Positions 15,846-24,591 are shown, counted from the first letter of the stretch. The stretch: DNA of 37,334 nucleotides from Methanocellales archaeon (GCA_013415795.1 JAAEEL010000020.1:1-37334), one strand, 5' to 3'. Numbers and translations are program-made. Notes: generated by a model not told the origin, from the letters alone.

Positions 15846-16363
15846 TACCAAGGCACATCCTTTTTCCCAAATTTATGACCTATGATATTAGTAATCCTAT
15901 GTAAGAATGGTGTTATAACCAATATAACGATTACGTGATACGATGTAAAATTCCCTAGGAACCAAGAATTAGCGAATAGTATCAAAAATAACCATGCGCC
16001 TAGAACAAAATCCAGTTGATCCATGATTAGAAATTTTGACCCGCTTTCAATGTCTAGTCTTCTTTTGATGAAACTCTTACACAGGTCACCAAATAAAGCT
16101 CCAAATGTCAAACAAAACAATACTATCAAAGGAAATGAAATAAAACTTGGAATTAATACGTTTTGCGCACTTCCTGTAAAAATTCCAACAACAACTCCTC
16201 CGATAAATCCATTCCAGGTTTTTCCGTTCCCAAAAATTCTTCTCCCATCGAAAAAATTCTTATCCAAATCAATCGACTTTCCACCGCCAGTTAACACGGC
16301 AAAGACATTTGCCACATATGCTGGCAACATTAACCAGATTGCAATCAATATTGTATTAAACAA
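15845..16363 (-). CDS. carS: CDP-archaeol synthase
   Basis: An integral membrane CTP:digeranylgeranylglyceryl-phosphate cytidylyltransferase, which activates the archaeal core lipid for head-group attachment. 172 residues. Family landmarks: WLMLPAYVANVFAVLTGGGK, the cytoplasmic loop FFDGRRIFGNGKTWNGFIGG (substrate/metal site), FGALFGDLCKSFIKRRLDI, and FLIMDQLDFVLGAW, with about five hydrophobic segments. The start is the TTG at 16363; no ATG or GTG is in frame between it and the upstream stop. It is first in the operon with pyrE, purD and argF, and divergent from tetraether synthase. Confidence 0.93.
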   Translation of the reverse strand: MFNTILIAIWLMLPAYVANVFAVLTGGGKSIDLDKNFFDGRRIFGNGKTWNGFIGGVVVGIFTGSAQNVLIPSFISFPLIVLFCLTFGALFGDLCKSFIKRRLDIESGSKFLIMDQLDFVLGAWLFLILFANSWFLGNFTSYHVIVILVITPFLHRITNIIGHKFGKKDVPW

Positions 16364-16414
16364 ATCGACACCGAAAACGTTTTTTGCATAGGAACTGATA
16401 AACGTTGTTAAGGT

Positions 16415-16434
16415 TTAATTAATTAATTAATTAA
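16415..16434. repeat. (TTAA)5 tandem repeat in tes/carS promoter region
   Basis: Five exact TTAA units in the 87-bp divergent spacer, ending just before the GGGAGG ribosome site of tes (16436-16441). It overlaps the place where the tes leader would lie. Length variation in this tract could alter spacing; that is a hypothesis only. Confidence 0.6.
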
Positions 16435-16450
16435 TGGGAGGTATACTACA

Positions 16451-17968
16451 TTGAGTTCTTACCAAAGCATACTTAAGCAGGGGCTACCCAAACACACCAC
16501 TTCGCTGTGCCCAGAGTGCAAGAATGTCATTGGTGCGAAAATCTTTGAGCGGAATGATGCTGTTTGGATGTCGAAGGAGTGCCCAGATCATGGTCTTTTT
16601 GAGGATATCTACTGGTCAGATGTTGACATGTACCTTAAGGCAGAGAAATATTCATATGATGGTAAGGGCGTTCAAAACTACCAAACCATTGAGTCGAACT
16701 GTCCGTTTGATTGCGGGCTTTGCGACGTTCATCTGAGTTCCACTTGTCTTGGAAACATCGATGTTACAAACAGATGCAATCTATCATGCGATTTCTGTTT
16801 CGCAAATGCTAAGGTCCAAGAGAGAGTATACGAGCCTTCGTTTGAGCAAATAGAGGAGATGCTCGCTGCATTGAGGGGTGAGCGCCCGGTTCCCACACCT
16901 GCAGTTCAATTTTCTGGGGGAGAACCAACCCTAAGGGATGATCTTCCGGACATCATCAAGCTTGCCAAAAAAATGGGATTTCTACAAGTACAGGTAGCTA
17001 CAAATGGCGTCAGATTGGGAGAGGAACCTAGATATGCTCAAACGCTAAAGAGTGCTGGCCTAAGCACAGTCTATCTTCACTTCGATGGAGCATCTAGGAA
17101 TACAGAACCCCTAATAGAGATCAGAAAGAAAGCTATTGAACATTGCAGAAACGCAAGTCAGGGAGTTACGCTCGTTCCAACCATCATCAATGGTTTTAAC
17201 GATCATGAGATAGGGGATACCATCCGGCTTGCTGTAGAGAACATTGACATTGTAAGGGGTGTGAATTTCCAGCCCATCGCATTTACGGGGGCGGCTTCCG
17301 TCGGAGGGGAGCGACGACAAAGGTTCACGATCCCGGACCTAATAGATCGGATAGAACAACAAACAAACGGAGCGATAAAGAAAAGCGATTTCTATCCAGT
17401 TCCATGCGTCGTATCGCTATCAAAATTAGTCGAGGAATACACTGCAGAGCCCAAGATCGAATTCAGCGCTCACCCACATTGTGGTATGGCAACATACGTG
17501 TTTGTAAACGGAAAAGATCTCGTTCCAATAAATCGATTCGTTGACGTAGATAAATTCTTCAAATCCGTGGATGATGTGATTGACATCTTAAAATCTGGTG
17601 GTTTATTGGGCAGATCAAAAGCCATGATGAAAGGTGTGAAAGTGATAAACGATTGTATACATGAGAGTATTCAGCCAAAAAATGTGCATTTTAAGGAGAT
17701 GCTCAAGCAGATATTGAAAAAACAAAACTATAAATCGCTGGGAGAGTTCCATTGGAATGCGCTGTTCATCGGAGCAATGCACTTCCAAGATTCATATAAT
17801 TATGACATAGAACGTGTTAAGCGATGCGTGATTCATTACGCAACGCCCGATCCAGAAAGAAGGATTATACCTTTCTGTGCATACAATTCTGGCCCGAATT
17901 TTAGAGAAGAGATTGAACGAAAATACAGTATTCCGTTAGAGGAGTGGGAAAGCCAACATAGAAAATGA
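16451..17968 (+). CDS. tes: Tetraether lipid synthase (radical SAM, Tes/GDGT-MAS)
   Basis: Joins the tails of two archaeol-type lipids into a membrane-spanning tetraether through C-C bonds between methyl ends. 505 residues. Radical-SAM cysteines C109-x3-C113-x2-C116 in TNRCNLSCDFCFA, and SGGEPTLRDDL for SAM binding. Extra cysteines typical of this family occur N-terminally: C20/C23, C44, and C84, C88, C91, C99 (NCPFDCGLC). More Cys follow in the C-terminal half (CGMATYVF, IIPFCAYN). The start is the TTG at 16451 with GGGAGG 9 nt upstream. It is divergent from carS, giving a membrane-lipid locus. Confidence 0.9.
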   Translation: MSSYQSILKQGLPKHTTSLCPECKNVIGAKIFERNDAVWMSKECPDHGLFEDIYWSDVDMYLKAEKYSYDGKGVQNYQTIESNCPFDCGLCDVHLSSTCLGNIDVTNRCNLSCDFCFANAKVQERVYEPSFEQIEEMLAALRGERPVPTPAVQFSGGEPTLRDDLPDIIKLAKKMGFLQVQVATNGVRLGEEPRYAQTLKSAGLSTVYLHFDGASRNTEPLIEIRKKAIEHCRNASQGVTLVPTIINGFNDHEIGDTIRLAVENIDIVRGVNFQPIAFTGAASVGGERRQRFTIPDLIDRIEQQTNGAIKKSDFYPVPCVVSLSKLVEEYTAEPKIEFSAHPHCGMATYVFVNGKDLVPINRFVDVDKFFKSVDDVIDILKSGGLLGRSKAMMKGVKVINDCIHESIQPKNVHFKEMLKQILKKQNYKSLGEFHWNALFIGAMHFQDSYNYDIERVKRCVIHYATPDPERRIIPFCAYNSGPNFREEIERKYSIPLEEWESQHRK

Positions 17969-17978
17969 TTTGTGCAAC

Positions 17979-17986
17979 TTTTTTTT
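17979..17986 (+). terminator. T8 terminator after tes
   Basis: A run of eight T begins 10 nt after the tes stop, followed by more T-rich sequence, a typical archaeal intrinsic terminator before the glyA operon. Confidence 0.55.
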
Positions 17987-18050
17987 GATCTTTGGAGTAA
18001 TAAAAAGATAATTAAACTAGCAAATGCGAGAATGAATGTAGGTGAATGAC

Positions 18051-19277
18051 TTGAGATTAAGCGATGTTGATCCAGAAGTGGCAAGAGCAATTATGCAGGA
18101 AAAGAAAAGGGAAAAATCCGGATTAGAGTTGATCGCCTCTGAAAACTTTGTTAGCGAGGCTGTCTTAGAGGCACAAGGCTCAGTCATGACGAACAAGTAT
18201 GCTGAAGGCTATCCATCAAGGCGATATTATGGTGGTTGTGAATACATGGACGTCGTGGAAAACTTGGCTATAGAGAGAGTCAAGAAGATTTTTGGTGCCG
18301 AACATGCGAACGTCCAACCACACTCTGGATCGCAAGCAAACATGGCCGTTTACTTCGCAATGCTAAATGTAGGTGATACTATAATGGGGATGGAATTATC
18401 CCATGGCGGCCATCTGACACATGGAAGCCCAGCAAGCTTTTCAGGGAAGCTTTTTAACGTCGTCACCTATGGTGTGGATCGAAAGACACAAATGATCAAT
18501 CATGATGATGTGAAAAAACTCGCAAAAATACATAAACCCAAGATGATCGTGGTAGGTGCTAGCGCATATCCAAGGGAAATAGATTTTTCTGCCTTCAGAG
18601 AGATAGCTGATACCGTCGGTGCATACTTAATGGCGGACATTGCCCATATAGCGGGATTAATTGTGGGTGGAGTTCATCAGAATCCTGTGAAACATGCGCA
18701 TTTTATCACGAGTACCACCCATAAGACGTTGCGCGGCGCTCGTGGCGGATTCATTCTTTGCAAGAAAGAATACGCCAAGGCTATAGACAAGACGGTTTTT
18801 CCAGGAATTCAAGGTGGTCCTTTGATGCATTCCATCGCTGCCAAAGCTGTCACTTTCAAAGAGGCTATGGATCCAGAGTTTGTAAATTATCAAAAACAGA
18901 TTATAAAAAATTCAAAGGCATTAGCTGATGAGTTGATGAAAAAAGGATTTGATCTAGTCTCCGGCGGAACTGATAATCATCTGATGCTTGTAGATCTGAC
19001 TAGCAGAGGAATAACAGGTAAAGAGGCTGAAGAGGCTCTAAATGAAGTTAACATCATAGTGAATAAGAATACTATCCCGTTCGATCCGAAAAGTCCTTTT
19101 ATCGCTTCTGGTATAAGGATAGGTACACCAGCAGTGACAACAAGGGGGATGAAAGAGAACGAGATGAGAGATATAGCAGACATGATCAGTATATTGCTAT
19201 CAGACATTGATAACGAGAAGATACGCATAAATGTGAAAAAAGAAGTAGAGGATATTTGTAGTCAATTTCCACTTTAA
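18051..19277 (+). CDS. glyA: Serine hydroxymethyltransferase
   Basis: PLP enzyme converting serine + tetrahydropterin to glycine + methylene-tetrahydropterin, the main entry of C1 units. 408 residues. Motifs: LELIASENFVSEAVLEAQGS, NKYAEGYPSRRYYGG, and the PLP-lysine segment STTHKTLRGARGG. I start at the TTG at 18051 because GGTGA lies 5 nt upstream. A GTG at 18042 is in frame but overlaps that ribosome site. First gene of the folate/purine operon; a TATA-like element at about 17999-18013 precedes it. The pterin could in principle be methanopterin, but the downstream folate genes argue for tetrahydrofolate. Confidence 0.95.
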   Translation: MRLSDVDPEVARAIMQEKKREKSGLELIASENFVSEAVLEAQGSVMTNKYAEGYPSRRYYGGCEYMDVVENLAIERVKKIFGAEHANVQPHSGSQANMAVYFAMLNVGDTIMGMELSHGGHLTHGSPASFSGKLFNVVTYGVDRKTQMINHDDVKKLAKIHKPKMIVVGASAYPREIDFSAFREIADTVGAYLMADIAHIAGLIVGGVHQNPVKHAHFITSTTHKTLRGARGGFILCKKEYAKAIDKTVFPGIQGGPLMHSIAAKAVTFKEAMDPEFVNYQKQIIKNSKALADELMKKGFDLVSGGTDNHLMLVDLTSRGITGKEAEEALNEVNIIVNKNTIPFDPKSPFIASGIRIGTPAVTTRGMKENEMRDIADMISILLSDIDNEKIRINVKKEVEDICSQFPL

Positions 19278-19295
19278 CTTTATTAGGTATGAATT

Positions 19296-20141
19296 ATGAT
19301 CATCGACGGACATAAGATTGCTGAAGAAATCCAAGAAGAAGTTGCAAGAGGGGTCAAAAGGCTTAGAGAGTATTATGGGGTTACCCCATGTTTAGCTACT
19401 ATCTTGGTTGGGGAAGACCCCGCATCAAAGACATATCTTTCGATGAAAAGGCGAGCTTGTGAAAGAACAACAATACATTATGAAGAGTATCTTTTTCCGG
19501 AAAGGGTGCAACAAGAGGAGTTGATTAAACTAATTCAGGAGTTGAACAATGATTTGAAGATTCATGGCATCTTGATACAGCTTCCTTTACCAGCACATTT
19601 GGATGAAGACTTCGTCTTAGAAAGAGTTTCGCCAAAAAAGGATGTCGACGGATTTCACCCCCTTAACCTGGGCAATCTACTTATTGGTAAAGAAAATATG
19701 CCTCCTTGTACGCCTTCTGGCATAGTTTTCATGCTAGAAAAGATAGGCTTGAATCTGAAAGGTATACATGTTGTTGTGGTAGGTAGAAGTAAGATCGTCG
19801 GTCGACCCCTTGCAGCGATGTTTTTGAATAGGGATGCTACAGTCACAATTTGTCACTCAAAAACGAAGGACCTAAAAAGATACACCAATCAAGCCGATAT
19901 ATTGGTGGTGGCCGTTGGCAGGGCCAAGTTAATCACAAAAGAAATGATAAAGGAGGGCACAGTGATTATCGACGTTGGGATGAACAGGGTTGAGGGAAAA
20001 CTTTGTGGTGACGTAGATTTTGAAGACGTCAAGGAAAAAGCTTCTGCCATAACACCTGTACCTCGCGGTGTTGGACCTGTGACAGTAGCTATGTTGATGA
20101 AGAATACTTTAATTGCAGCGAAGAGCACGTTAAGAGGGTAA
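19296..20141 (+). CDS. folD: Methylene-THF dehydrogenase / methenyl-THF cyclohydrolase
   Basis: Oxidises 5,10-methylene-THF to methenyl-THF and hydrolyses it to 10-formyl-THF, feeding PurN and the AICAR transformylase downstream. 281 residues. Conserved features: VGEDPASKTYLSMKRRACE (with catalytic Lys/Tyr environment), the folate signature ILIQLPLPAHLDE, KDVDGFHPLNLGNL, PCTPSGI, and the NAD(P) motif VVVGRSKIVGRPLAAM. ATG at 19296, 18 nt after glyA. FolD is specific for folate, not methanopterin, so its presence implies a tetrahydrofolate pool. Confidence 0.96.
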   Translation: MIIDGHKIAEEIQEEVARGVKRLREYYGVTPCLATILVGEDPASKTYLSMKRRACERTTIHYEEYLFPERVQQEELIKLIQELNNDLKIHGILIQLPLPAHLDEDFVLERVSPKKDVDGFHPLNLGNLLIGKENMPPCTPSGIVFMLEKIGLNLKGIHVVVVGRSKIVGRPLAAMFLNRDATVTICHSKTKDLKRYTNQADILVVAVGRAKLITKEMIKEGTVIIDVGMNRVEGKLCGDVDFEDVKEKASAITPVPRGVGPVTVAMLMKNTLIAAKSTLRG

Positions 20142-20142
20142 G

Positions 20143-20712
20143 ATGAAGAGGTGCATCAAAAACAAGATTCTCTTAATAAGAGATGCACAGTCCAATGAAG
20201 AAAGGATATCCAAAAGTTTGCGGATAGAAAAAAATCTTCTTGGATTAGAGGAGTTTGACAAAGCTAAAACGGTCATGTTCTACATCTCAAAGGGCAGCGA
20301 AGTTCATACAAAGATGATGATAAAAGAGACGATTAGGAGGGAGAAGAAAGTCGTTGTTCCTGTCACGAAGTTAGATCAGAGAGAACTCGTTGTATCTGAG
20401 CTGCTGGATTTGGATGAACTTAAGTTGGGTGCTTTTGACGTTCCAGAGCCAAAGAACCCAAAACCCTTTCCTGTAGATAAAATAGATTTGATTGTAGTTC
20501 CGGGCATAGCATTCGATAAGAGGGGAAACCGTCTAGGATATGGTCTGGGCTTCTATGATAGATTTTTGTGCTCATTGAAAGAGGGTGCAACCATATTGGC
20601 ACTAGCCTATGATTTCCAGGTCTTGGAAGAAATACCAAATGATCACCATGATGTGCCTGCTGACATAATCATAACCGAGAGCCAAATAATAAGTCCTCTT
20701 AAAAGAGGGTGA
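20143..20712 (+). CDS. 5-formyltetrahydrofolate cyclo-ligase
   Basis: ATP-dependent conversion of 5-formyl-THF to 5,10-methenyl-THF, which rescues the stable by-product of the C1 cycle. 189 residues, the family's usual size. The diagnostic motif is PGIAFDKRGNRLGYGLGFYD (substrate and ATP loop), preceded by DLIVV. An N-terminal basic stretch (KNKILLIRDAQSNEERISKS) corresponds to the ATP-contact region. The ATG begins one nucleotide after the folD stop, so translation is coupled. Confidence 0.92.
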   Translation: MKRCIKNKILLIRDAQSNEERISKSLRIEKNLLGLEEFDKAKTVMFYISKGSEVHTKMMIKETIRREKKVVVPVTKLDQRELVVSELLDLDELKLGAFDVPEPKNPKPFPVDKIDLIVVPGIAFDKRGNRLGYGLGFYDRFLCSLKEGATILALAYDFQVLEEIPNDHHDVPADIIITESQIISPLKRG

Positions 20713-20716
20713 CATC

Positions 20717-21331
20717 TTGCGAAGAATAAATATAGGGATACTCGTATCGGTCTCAAGTTGGGGAGGAAACTTAAAATCCGTTATAGAGCATGTTAAGAGA
20801 CGTGAACTAAACGTGAACATTGCAGTAGTAATCTCTGATGGTCTAAATGAACACATTTTAGACGTGACAAAGAAGCACAACATCAGGAGCGAAATTATCT
20901 ATCCAGACAGGAAGAGCGTTGAGGAATACGATGAAGAATTGATCTCCTGCTTGAAGGATAATTCAGTAGATTTAGTCGTGATGGATGGATACATGAGGAT
21001 CCTAAGCCATAGAGTTGTCTCTACCTATAAAAACAGGATTATGAACGTTCACCCCGCCCTACTTCCAAGTTTTCCTGGCCTGAACGCATGGCAGCAGGCA
21101 TTAGATTATGGCGTGAAGATATCTGGATGCACAATTCACTTCGCGGATGAGAACATCGATTCAGGACCGATAATTTTGCAGAGTCCTGTCCCCGTTAGAG
21201 ATGATGATACAGTTGAATCATTGCGCAAAAGAATTCTCAAAGAGGAGATGAGGCTTTACATAGAGGCAATTAAACTTTTCGCAGAGGAGAAGATAAGAGT
21301 AGTTGGAAGAAAGGTGGAGATAGAAAGATGA
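20717..21331 (+). CDS. purN: Phosphoribosylglycinamide formyltransferase
   Basis: Transfers the formyl group of 10-formyl-THF to GAR (third step of purine synthesis). 204 residues. Catalytic region: MDGYMRILSHRVVSTY, then N-V-H in NVHPALLPSFPG, and the catalytic Asp in IHFADENIDSGPIILQ. The phosphate loop is SSWGGNLKSVI. The TTG at 20717 is the start, with AGAGGGTGA upstream. Many archaea use the formate-dependent PurT instead, so this folate route is notable. The stop overlaps the next ATG (ATGA). Confidence 0.94.
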   Translation: MRRINIGILVSVSSWGGNLKSVIEHVKRRELNVNIAVVISDGLNEHILDVTKKHNIRSEIIYPDRKSVEEYDEELISCLKDNSVDLVVMDGYMRILSHRVVSTYKNRIMNVHPALLPSFPGLNAWQQALDYGVKISGCTIHFADENIDSGPIILQSPVPVRDDDTVESLRKRILKEEMRLYIEAIKLFAEEKIRVVGRKVEIER

Positions 21332-22263
21332 AAAGATGCCTAAAACTAACTTTTGAGAAAATTCAAGATTTAAGATATGGGGAAAATGCACATCAAAAAG
21401 CAGCCTTCTACCGAGACCCCAAGTTCAAAGGTGCATGCGTGGCTAACTCAACACAGCTTCATGGAAAGATGCTGTCGTTTAACAACATCGTTGATCTGGA
21501 TGCCGCCTTAGAGTTGGTGAAGGAATTTGAAAGACCTGCAGTAGCGATAATAAAGCACACCAATCCTTGTGGAGCTGCGTGCGGTGATAATATTTACGCT
21601 GCATATAAGAAAGCGCATGCATCAGACCCTCTTTCTGCCTTTGGTAGCATTGTTGCATTGAACAGAGAATGCGATCCGGAGACTGCCAAAGAAGTCACAT
21701 CGACTTTTGTAGAGGCAATTATCTCCCCCAGTTACAATGACAATGCACTGGAGACATTGAAGAAAAAAAAGAATTTGCGTGTATTGGAGGTAGGCGATCT
21801 TATCAAAACGACCGAGAAGGACGTGAAAAAAGTCGTTGGTGGGCTCTTAGTTCAAGATAGAGATGTTATAGGAATAGGTAATTTGAAGATCGTGACTGAG
21901 AAAAAGCCAAGCGAAGAGGAGATGAAAACGCTATTGTTCGTTTGGAAAATTGTTAAACATGTGAAATCCAACGCAATAGTGCTCGCCCATGATGAGCAGA
22001 CCGTTGGCGTAGGTGCAGGCCAGATGAGTAGAGTTGATGCCGTCGAGATAGCAATAAAAAAAGCAGGATATCGGACACAGAAGAGTTGCATGGCATCGGA
22101 TGCTTTCTTCCCCTTCAGAGATGCAATAGATGTGGCAGCTAATGCGGGCATTACGGCCATAATACAGCCGGGCGGATCCATTAGAGATGAGGAGATTATT
22201 CGGGCTGCAAACGATTACAACATTCCAATGGTTTTCACCAGAATACGACACTTCAAGCACTGA
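21328..22263 (+). CDS. purH: Stand-alone AICAR transformylase (PurH C-terminal domain)
   Basis: Adds a formyl group from 10-formyl-THF to AICAR, giving FAICAR. 311 residues comprising only the AICARFT part: LRYGENAHQKAAFYRD, the catalytic Lys-His in IIKHTNPCGAACG, DPLSAFGSIVALNRE, VKSNAIVLAHDEQTVGVGAG and SDAFFPFRD. The N-terminal MGS-like IMP cyclohydrolase domain of bacterial PurH is absent; cyclisation must be done by another protein, PurO in many archaea. It differs from the usual archaeal PurP route, which uses formate and ATP. The start overlaps purN's stop by 4 nt. Confidence 0.93.
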   Translation: MKRCLKLTFEKIQDLRYGENAHQKAAFYRDPKFKGACVANSTQLHGKMLSFNNIVDLDAALELVKEFERPAVAIIKHTNPCGAACGDNIYAAYKKAHASDPLSAFGSIVALNRECDPETAKEVTSTFVEAIISPSYNDNALETLKKKKNLRVLEVGDLIKTTEKDVKKVVGGLLVQDRDVIGIGNLKIVTEKKPSEEEMKTLLFVWKIVKHVKSNAIVLAHDEQTVGVGAGQMSRVDAVEIAIKKAGYRTQKSCMASDAFFPFRDAIDVAANAGITAIIQPGGSIRDEEIIRAANDYNIPMVFTRIRHFKH

Positions 22264-22273
22264 GGATTTTTGC

Positions 22274-23494
22274 ATGATGATCTTCGATGAAATTGCTGGC
22301 ATGATGATAGGTGATTCATGTCCGACAAAGATCATGGGAGTCATAAATCTGAGTGGGGAATCATTTTACAAGGGTTCTGTAGCCAGCGGAGACGAAGTGG
22401 TCGAAAGGGCATCCATAATGATTGAAGAAGGGGCTGATATTATAGATGTTGGCGCTCGTTCTACTGCCCCTGGTGTTAGACAAATTTCAGTGCAAGATGA
22501 AAGAGAGAGACTGATACCTGCCTTAAAAGGTGTTCTAGAACTCGGTGTTCCCATATCTGTGGATACGCAATACTCGGAGATAGCTGAGGTTGCTCTGGAC
22601 ATGGGTGCATGGATAATAAACGATGTCAGTGGACTAAAGACGGATCCTAAGATGGCAGACACAATATCTGATTTTAATGTGCCAGTTATATTGATGGCAT
22701 CCAAGGTAAAGCCTGGTGATTGCCTTACATTTCCAGAGATCGTGTCATCTTTGGTCGATAGCATCGCATTAGCCGATGGTAAGGGAATAAGCAAGATAAT
22801 CATTGATCCTGGCATTGGCAGATGGGTAGAAGAAAAGACATACGAGTATAATCTGGATATCATAAACGGTCTTGAGAGGCTTAGAGTTCTTGGAAAACCC
22901 ATCTTAGTTGCCATATCACGCAAATCCTTCATCGGTGATATCCTAGGCGTACCAGAACCCTGTGACCGGTTAGCTGGCACTTTAGCATGCACTGCCATCG
23001 CCGTTTATAAAGGAGCACACATAGTGAGGACGCACGACATAAAGGAGACAAGAGATTTAATCAGAACAGCAAGAGCTACAAGAGGAGGAAAGATTGTGGC
23101 GGAAAAAGGAGATTACCGGGTTATCAATATAGATTACCTAAAAAGCCCAGAAGATTCCGTCGAGCTCATGAGATCTCTTGACGTGACGGAGATGGGCATA
23201 AAGATCATGAGCGGAAAGACTGTTTCTAGGGTTATTCTCATCAAAAATGTAACAGCACCAGAGGCTTTAATCATAAAACAGGAAATGCTCGCCAGAGGGG
23301 GGGACGCAGCCATACCCATGGGAACTATGTCAGGCGAGATAAAAAGAGTAGACATTATTATCATGGGCACGATTTTACAAATTAACGAGTTGATAAAGAA
23401 GCTAAAGATGCAATCTTTCAACCTGCCTGTGATAAGCAGCTTAATCAGGGATGTGCTTGAAAAGGAGCGGGACGTAAAATATCTTTACAGGTGA
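22274..23494 (+). CDS. folP: Dihydropteroate synthase with C-terminal extension
   Basis: 406 residues from the ATG at 22274 (GAGG 8 nt upstream); an in-frame start at 22187 would lie inside the purH coding region. Residues ~1-280 form the TIM-barrel: MGVINLSGESFYKG, IIDVGARSTAPG, ISVDTQYSEIAEVALDMGA, INDVSGLK, IIDPGIGRW and VAISRKSFIG. Asn in INLS, Asp in VDT and Lys in RKS are the expected pterin/pABA residues. Residues ~290-406 are an extra alpha/beta domain (SLDVTEMGIKIMSGKTVSRV ... QEMLARGGDAAIPMG). The operon context supports folate synthesis proper. Confidence 0.87.
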   Translation: MMIFDEIAGMMIGDSCPTKIMGVINLSGESFYKGSVASGDEVVERASIMIEEGADIIDVGARSTAPGVRQISVQDERERLIPALKGVLELGVPISVDTQYSEIAEVALDMGAWIINDVSGLKTDPKMADTISDFNVPVILMASKVKPGDCLTFPEIVSSLVDSIALADGKGISKIIIDPGIGRWVEEKTYEYNLDIINGLERLRVLGKPILVAISRKSFIGDILGVPEPCDRLAGTLACTAIAVYKGAHIVRTHDIKETRDLIRTARATRGGKIVAEKGDYRVINIDYLKSPEDSVELMRSLDVTEMGIKIMSGKTVSRVILIKNVTAPEALIIKQEMLARGGDAAIPMGTMSGEIKRVDIIIMGTILQINELIKKLKMQSFNLPVISSLIRDVLEKERDVKYLYR

Positions 23495-23499
23495 AATCC

Positions 23500-24273
23500 T
23501 TGAAAAAGATGAGTCTATATTCTATAAATACACCCATAATCCGACCTGGGGATAATATTGCGAAAGTTATGATTAATGCATTGGAGAAGGAAAAGTTACA
23601 CTTGAAGGACGGAGATATCATAGTTATTGCTGAAAGTGTAGTTGCTACCTCTCAAGGTAGATTAGAAAAATTAGATCAAGTTAATCCTTCAGAAGGTGCG
23701 ATTAGATTGGCTAAAGAATATGATCTTGATCCTAAGATTGCGGAGATAGTCCTAAGAGAGGCCAACGAGGTATGTGGTGGGGTGAAAGGAGTATTGTTAA
23801 CCCAGAAAGATGGTTTGTTCGTTGCCAATGCAGGTGTGGACTCCTCTAATGCCCCCAAGGACTATGTTGTACTGCTGCCAAAGGAGCCTCAAAAAACAGC
23901 AGATGGTATAAAAAAGCAGGTCGAAAAGAAAACTGGAAAGAAGATAGGTATAATCATAGGAGATAGTAGAGTTATTCCGCTTAAAAGGGGGGTAATAGGC
24001 GTTGCACTGGCAACGGCAGGCATAGAGCCTGTGGAAGACTGCAGGGGAATGGTCGATCTATTTGGAAGGAAATTGCAGGTGACCTTTAGGGCGATAGCCG
24101 ATGATGTAGTTTCTGCAGCACAAATCCTCATGGGGGAGGCAGACGAACAAAGTCCGATGGTGCTAATAAGGGGGGCCCCAATTAAATTTACTGAAGAGCC
24201 ACAACAAGAGATGCAATTGTCGCCGGAAGAATGCATGTACATGAATGTCTTTCAACTGAGACATACGAATTGA
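23500..24273 (+). CDS. cofE: Coenzyme F420:L-glutamate ligase
   Basis: GTP-dependent addition of gamma-linked glutamate to F420-0. 257 residues from the TTG at 23500, chosen because AGGTGA sits 5 nt upstream; a GTG at 23491 overlaps the folP stop. Landmarks: IRPGDNIAKVM, DGDIIVIAESVVATSQGRL, VLREANEVCGGVKGVLLTQK, NAGVDSSNAP, and IIGDSRVIPLKRGVIGVALA with metal-binding Asp. It sits at the end of a folate operon; as a polyglutamate-type ligase it raises the question of whether it also acts on folate. Confidence 0.92.
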   Translation: MKKMSLYSINTPIIRPGDNIAKVMINALEKEKLHLKDGDIIVIAESVVATSQGRLEKLDQVNPSEGAIRLAKEYDLDPKIAEIVLREANEVCGGVKGVLLTQKDGLFVANAGVDSSNAPKDYVVLLPKEPQKTADGIKKQVEKKTGKKIGIIIGDSRVIPLKRGVIGVALATAGIEPVEDCRGMVDLFGRKLQVTFRAIADDVVSAAQILMGEADEQSPMVLIRGAPIKFTEEPQQEMQLSPEECMYMNVFQLRHTN

Positions 24274-24518
24274 AATATCGTCGTTACTTATTGGTATCAT
24301 AGGCTGGTCTTTCTTTTATTTATATTTGGATACCTATACCATAAACATGCTAAATTTGAATTCTACTTTTTCATATAAATAAAATAAAAATGAGGTTTAT
24401 CTACAAGCATTGGGTTATTCATAGACGGATGGATTGATAGGTATCATATGTCATTAGGTCAATAGAAATCGATAGATAATATAAACAACACAATCAAATA
24501 AAAATAAAATACAACAGC

Positions 24519-24591
24519 AGCCCGGTGGTGTAGTGGTCAATCATACAAGGCTCTGGACCTTGTGACTGCGGTTCGAATCCGTGCCGGGCTA
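24519..24591 (+). tRNA. tRNA-Gln (anticodon CTG)
   Basis: Acceptor AGCCCGG/CCGGGCT with discriminator A at 24591. Anticodon stem CAAGG/CCTTG with loop CT-CTG-GA; the anticodon is 24553-24555. T-arm TGCGG-TTCGAAT-CCGTG. No intron, 73 nt. CCA is not encoded. The 245 bp between cofE and this gene are AT-rich without visible genes. Confidence 0.95.

Noticed and set aside
16415..16434. (TTAA)5 as a replication origin element
   Set aside because: No Orc1/Cdc6 gene or origin-recognition-box repeats are visible nearby; it fits a promoter spacer.
22187..22273. In-frame N-terminal extension of folP
   Set aside because: It overlaps the end of the AICAR transformylase coding sequence in another frame and lacks a ribosome site; the ATG at 22274 has one.
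24274..24518. Possible non-coding RNA in the AT-rich spacer before tRNA-Gln
   Set aside because: No stable GC-rich stem or conserved box is visible; the sequence is ordinary AT-rich intergenic DNA.
24519..24591. Intron in tRNA-Gln
   Set aside because: All arms fold at normal length without removing any bases.
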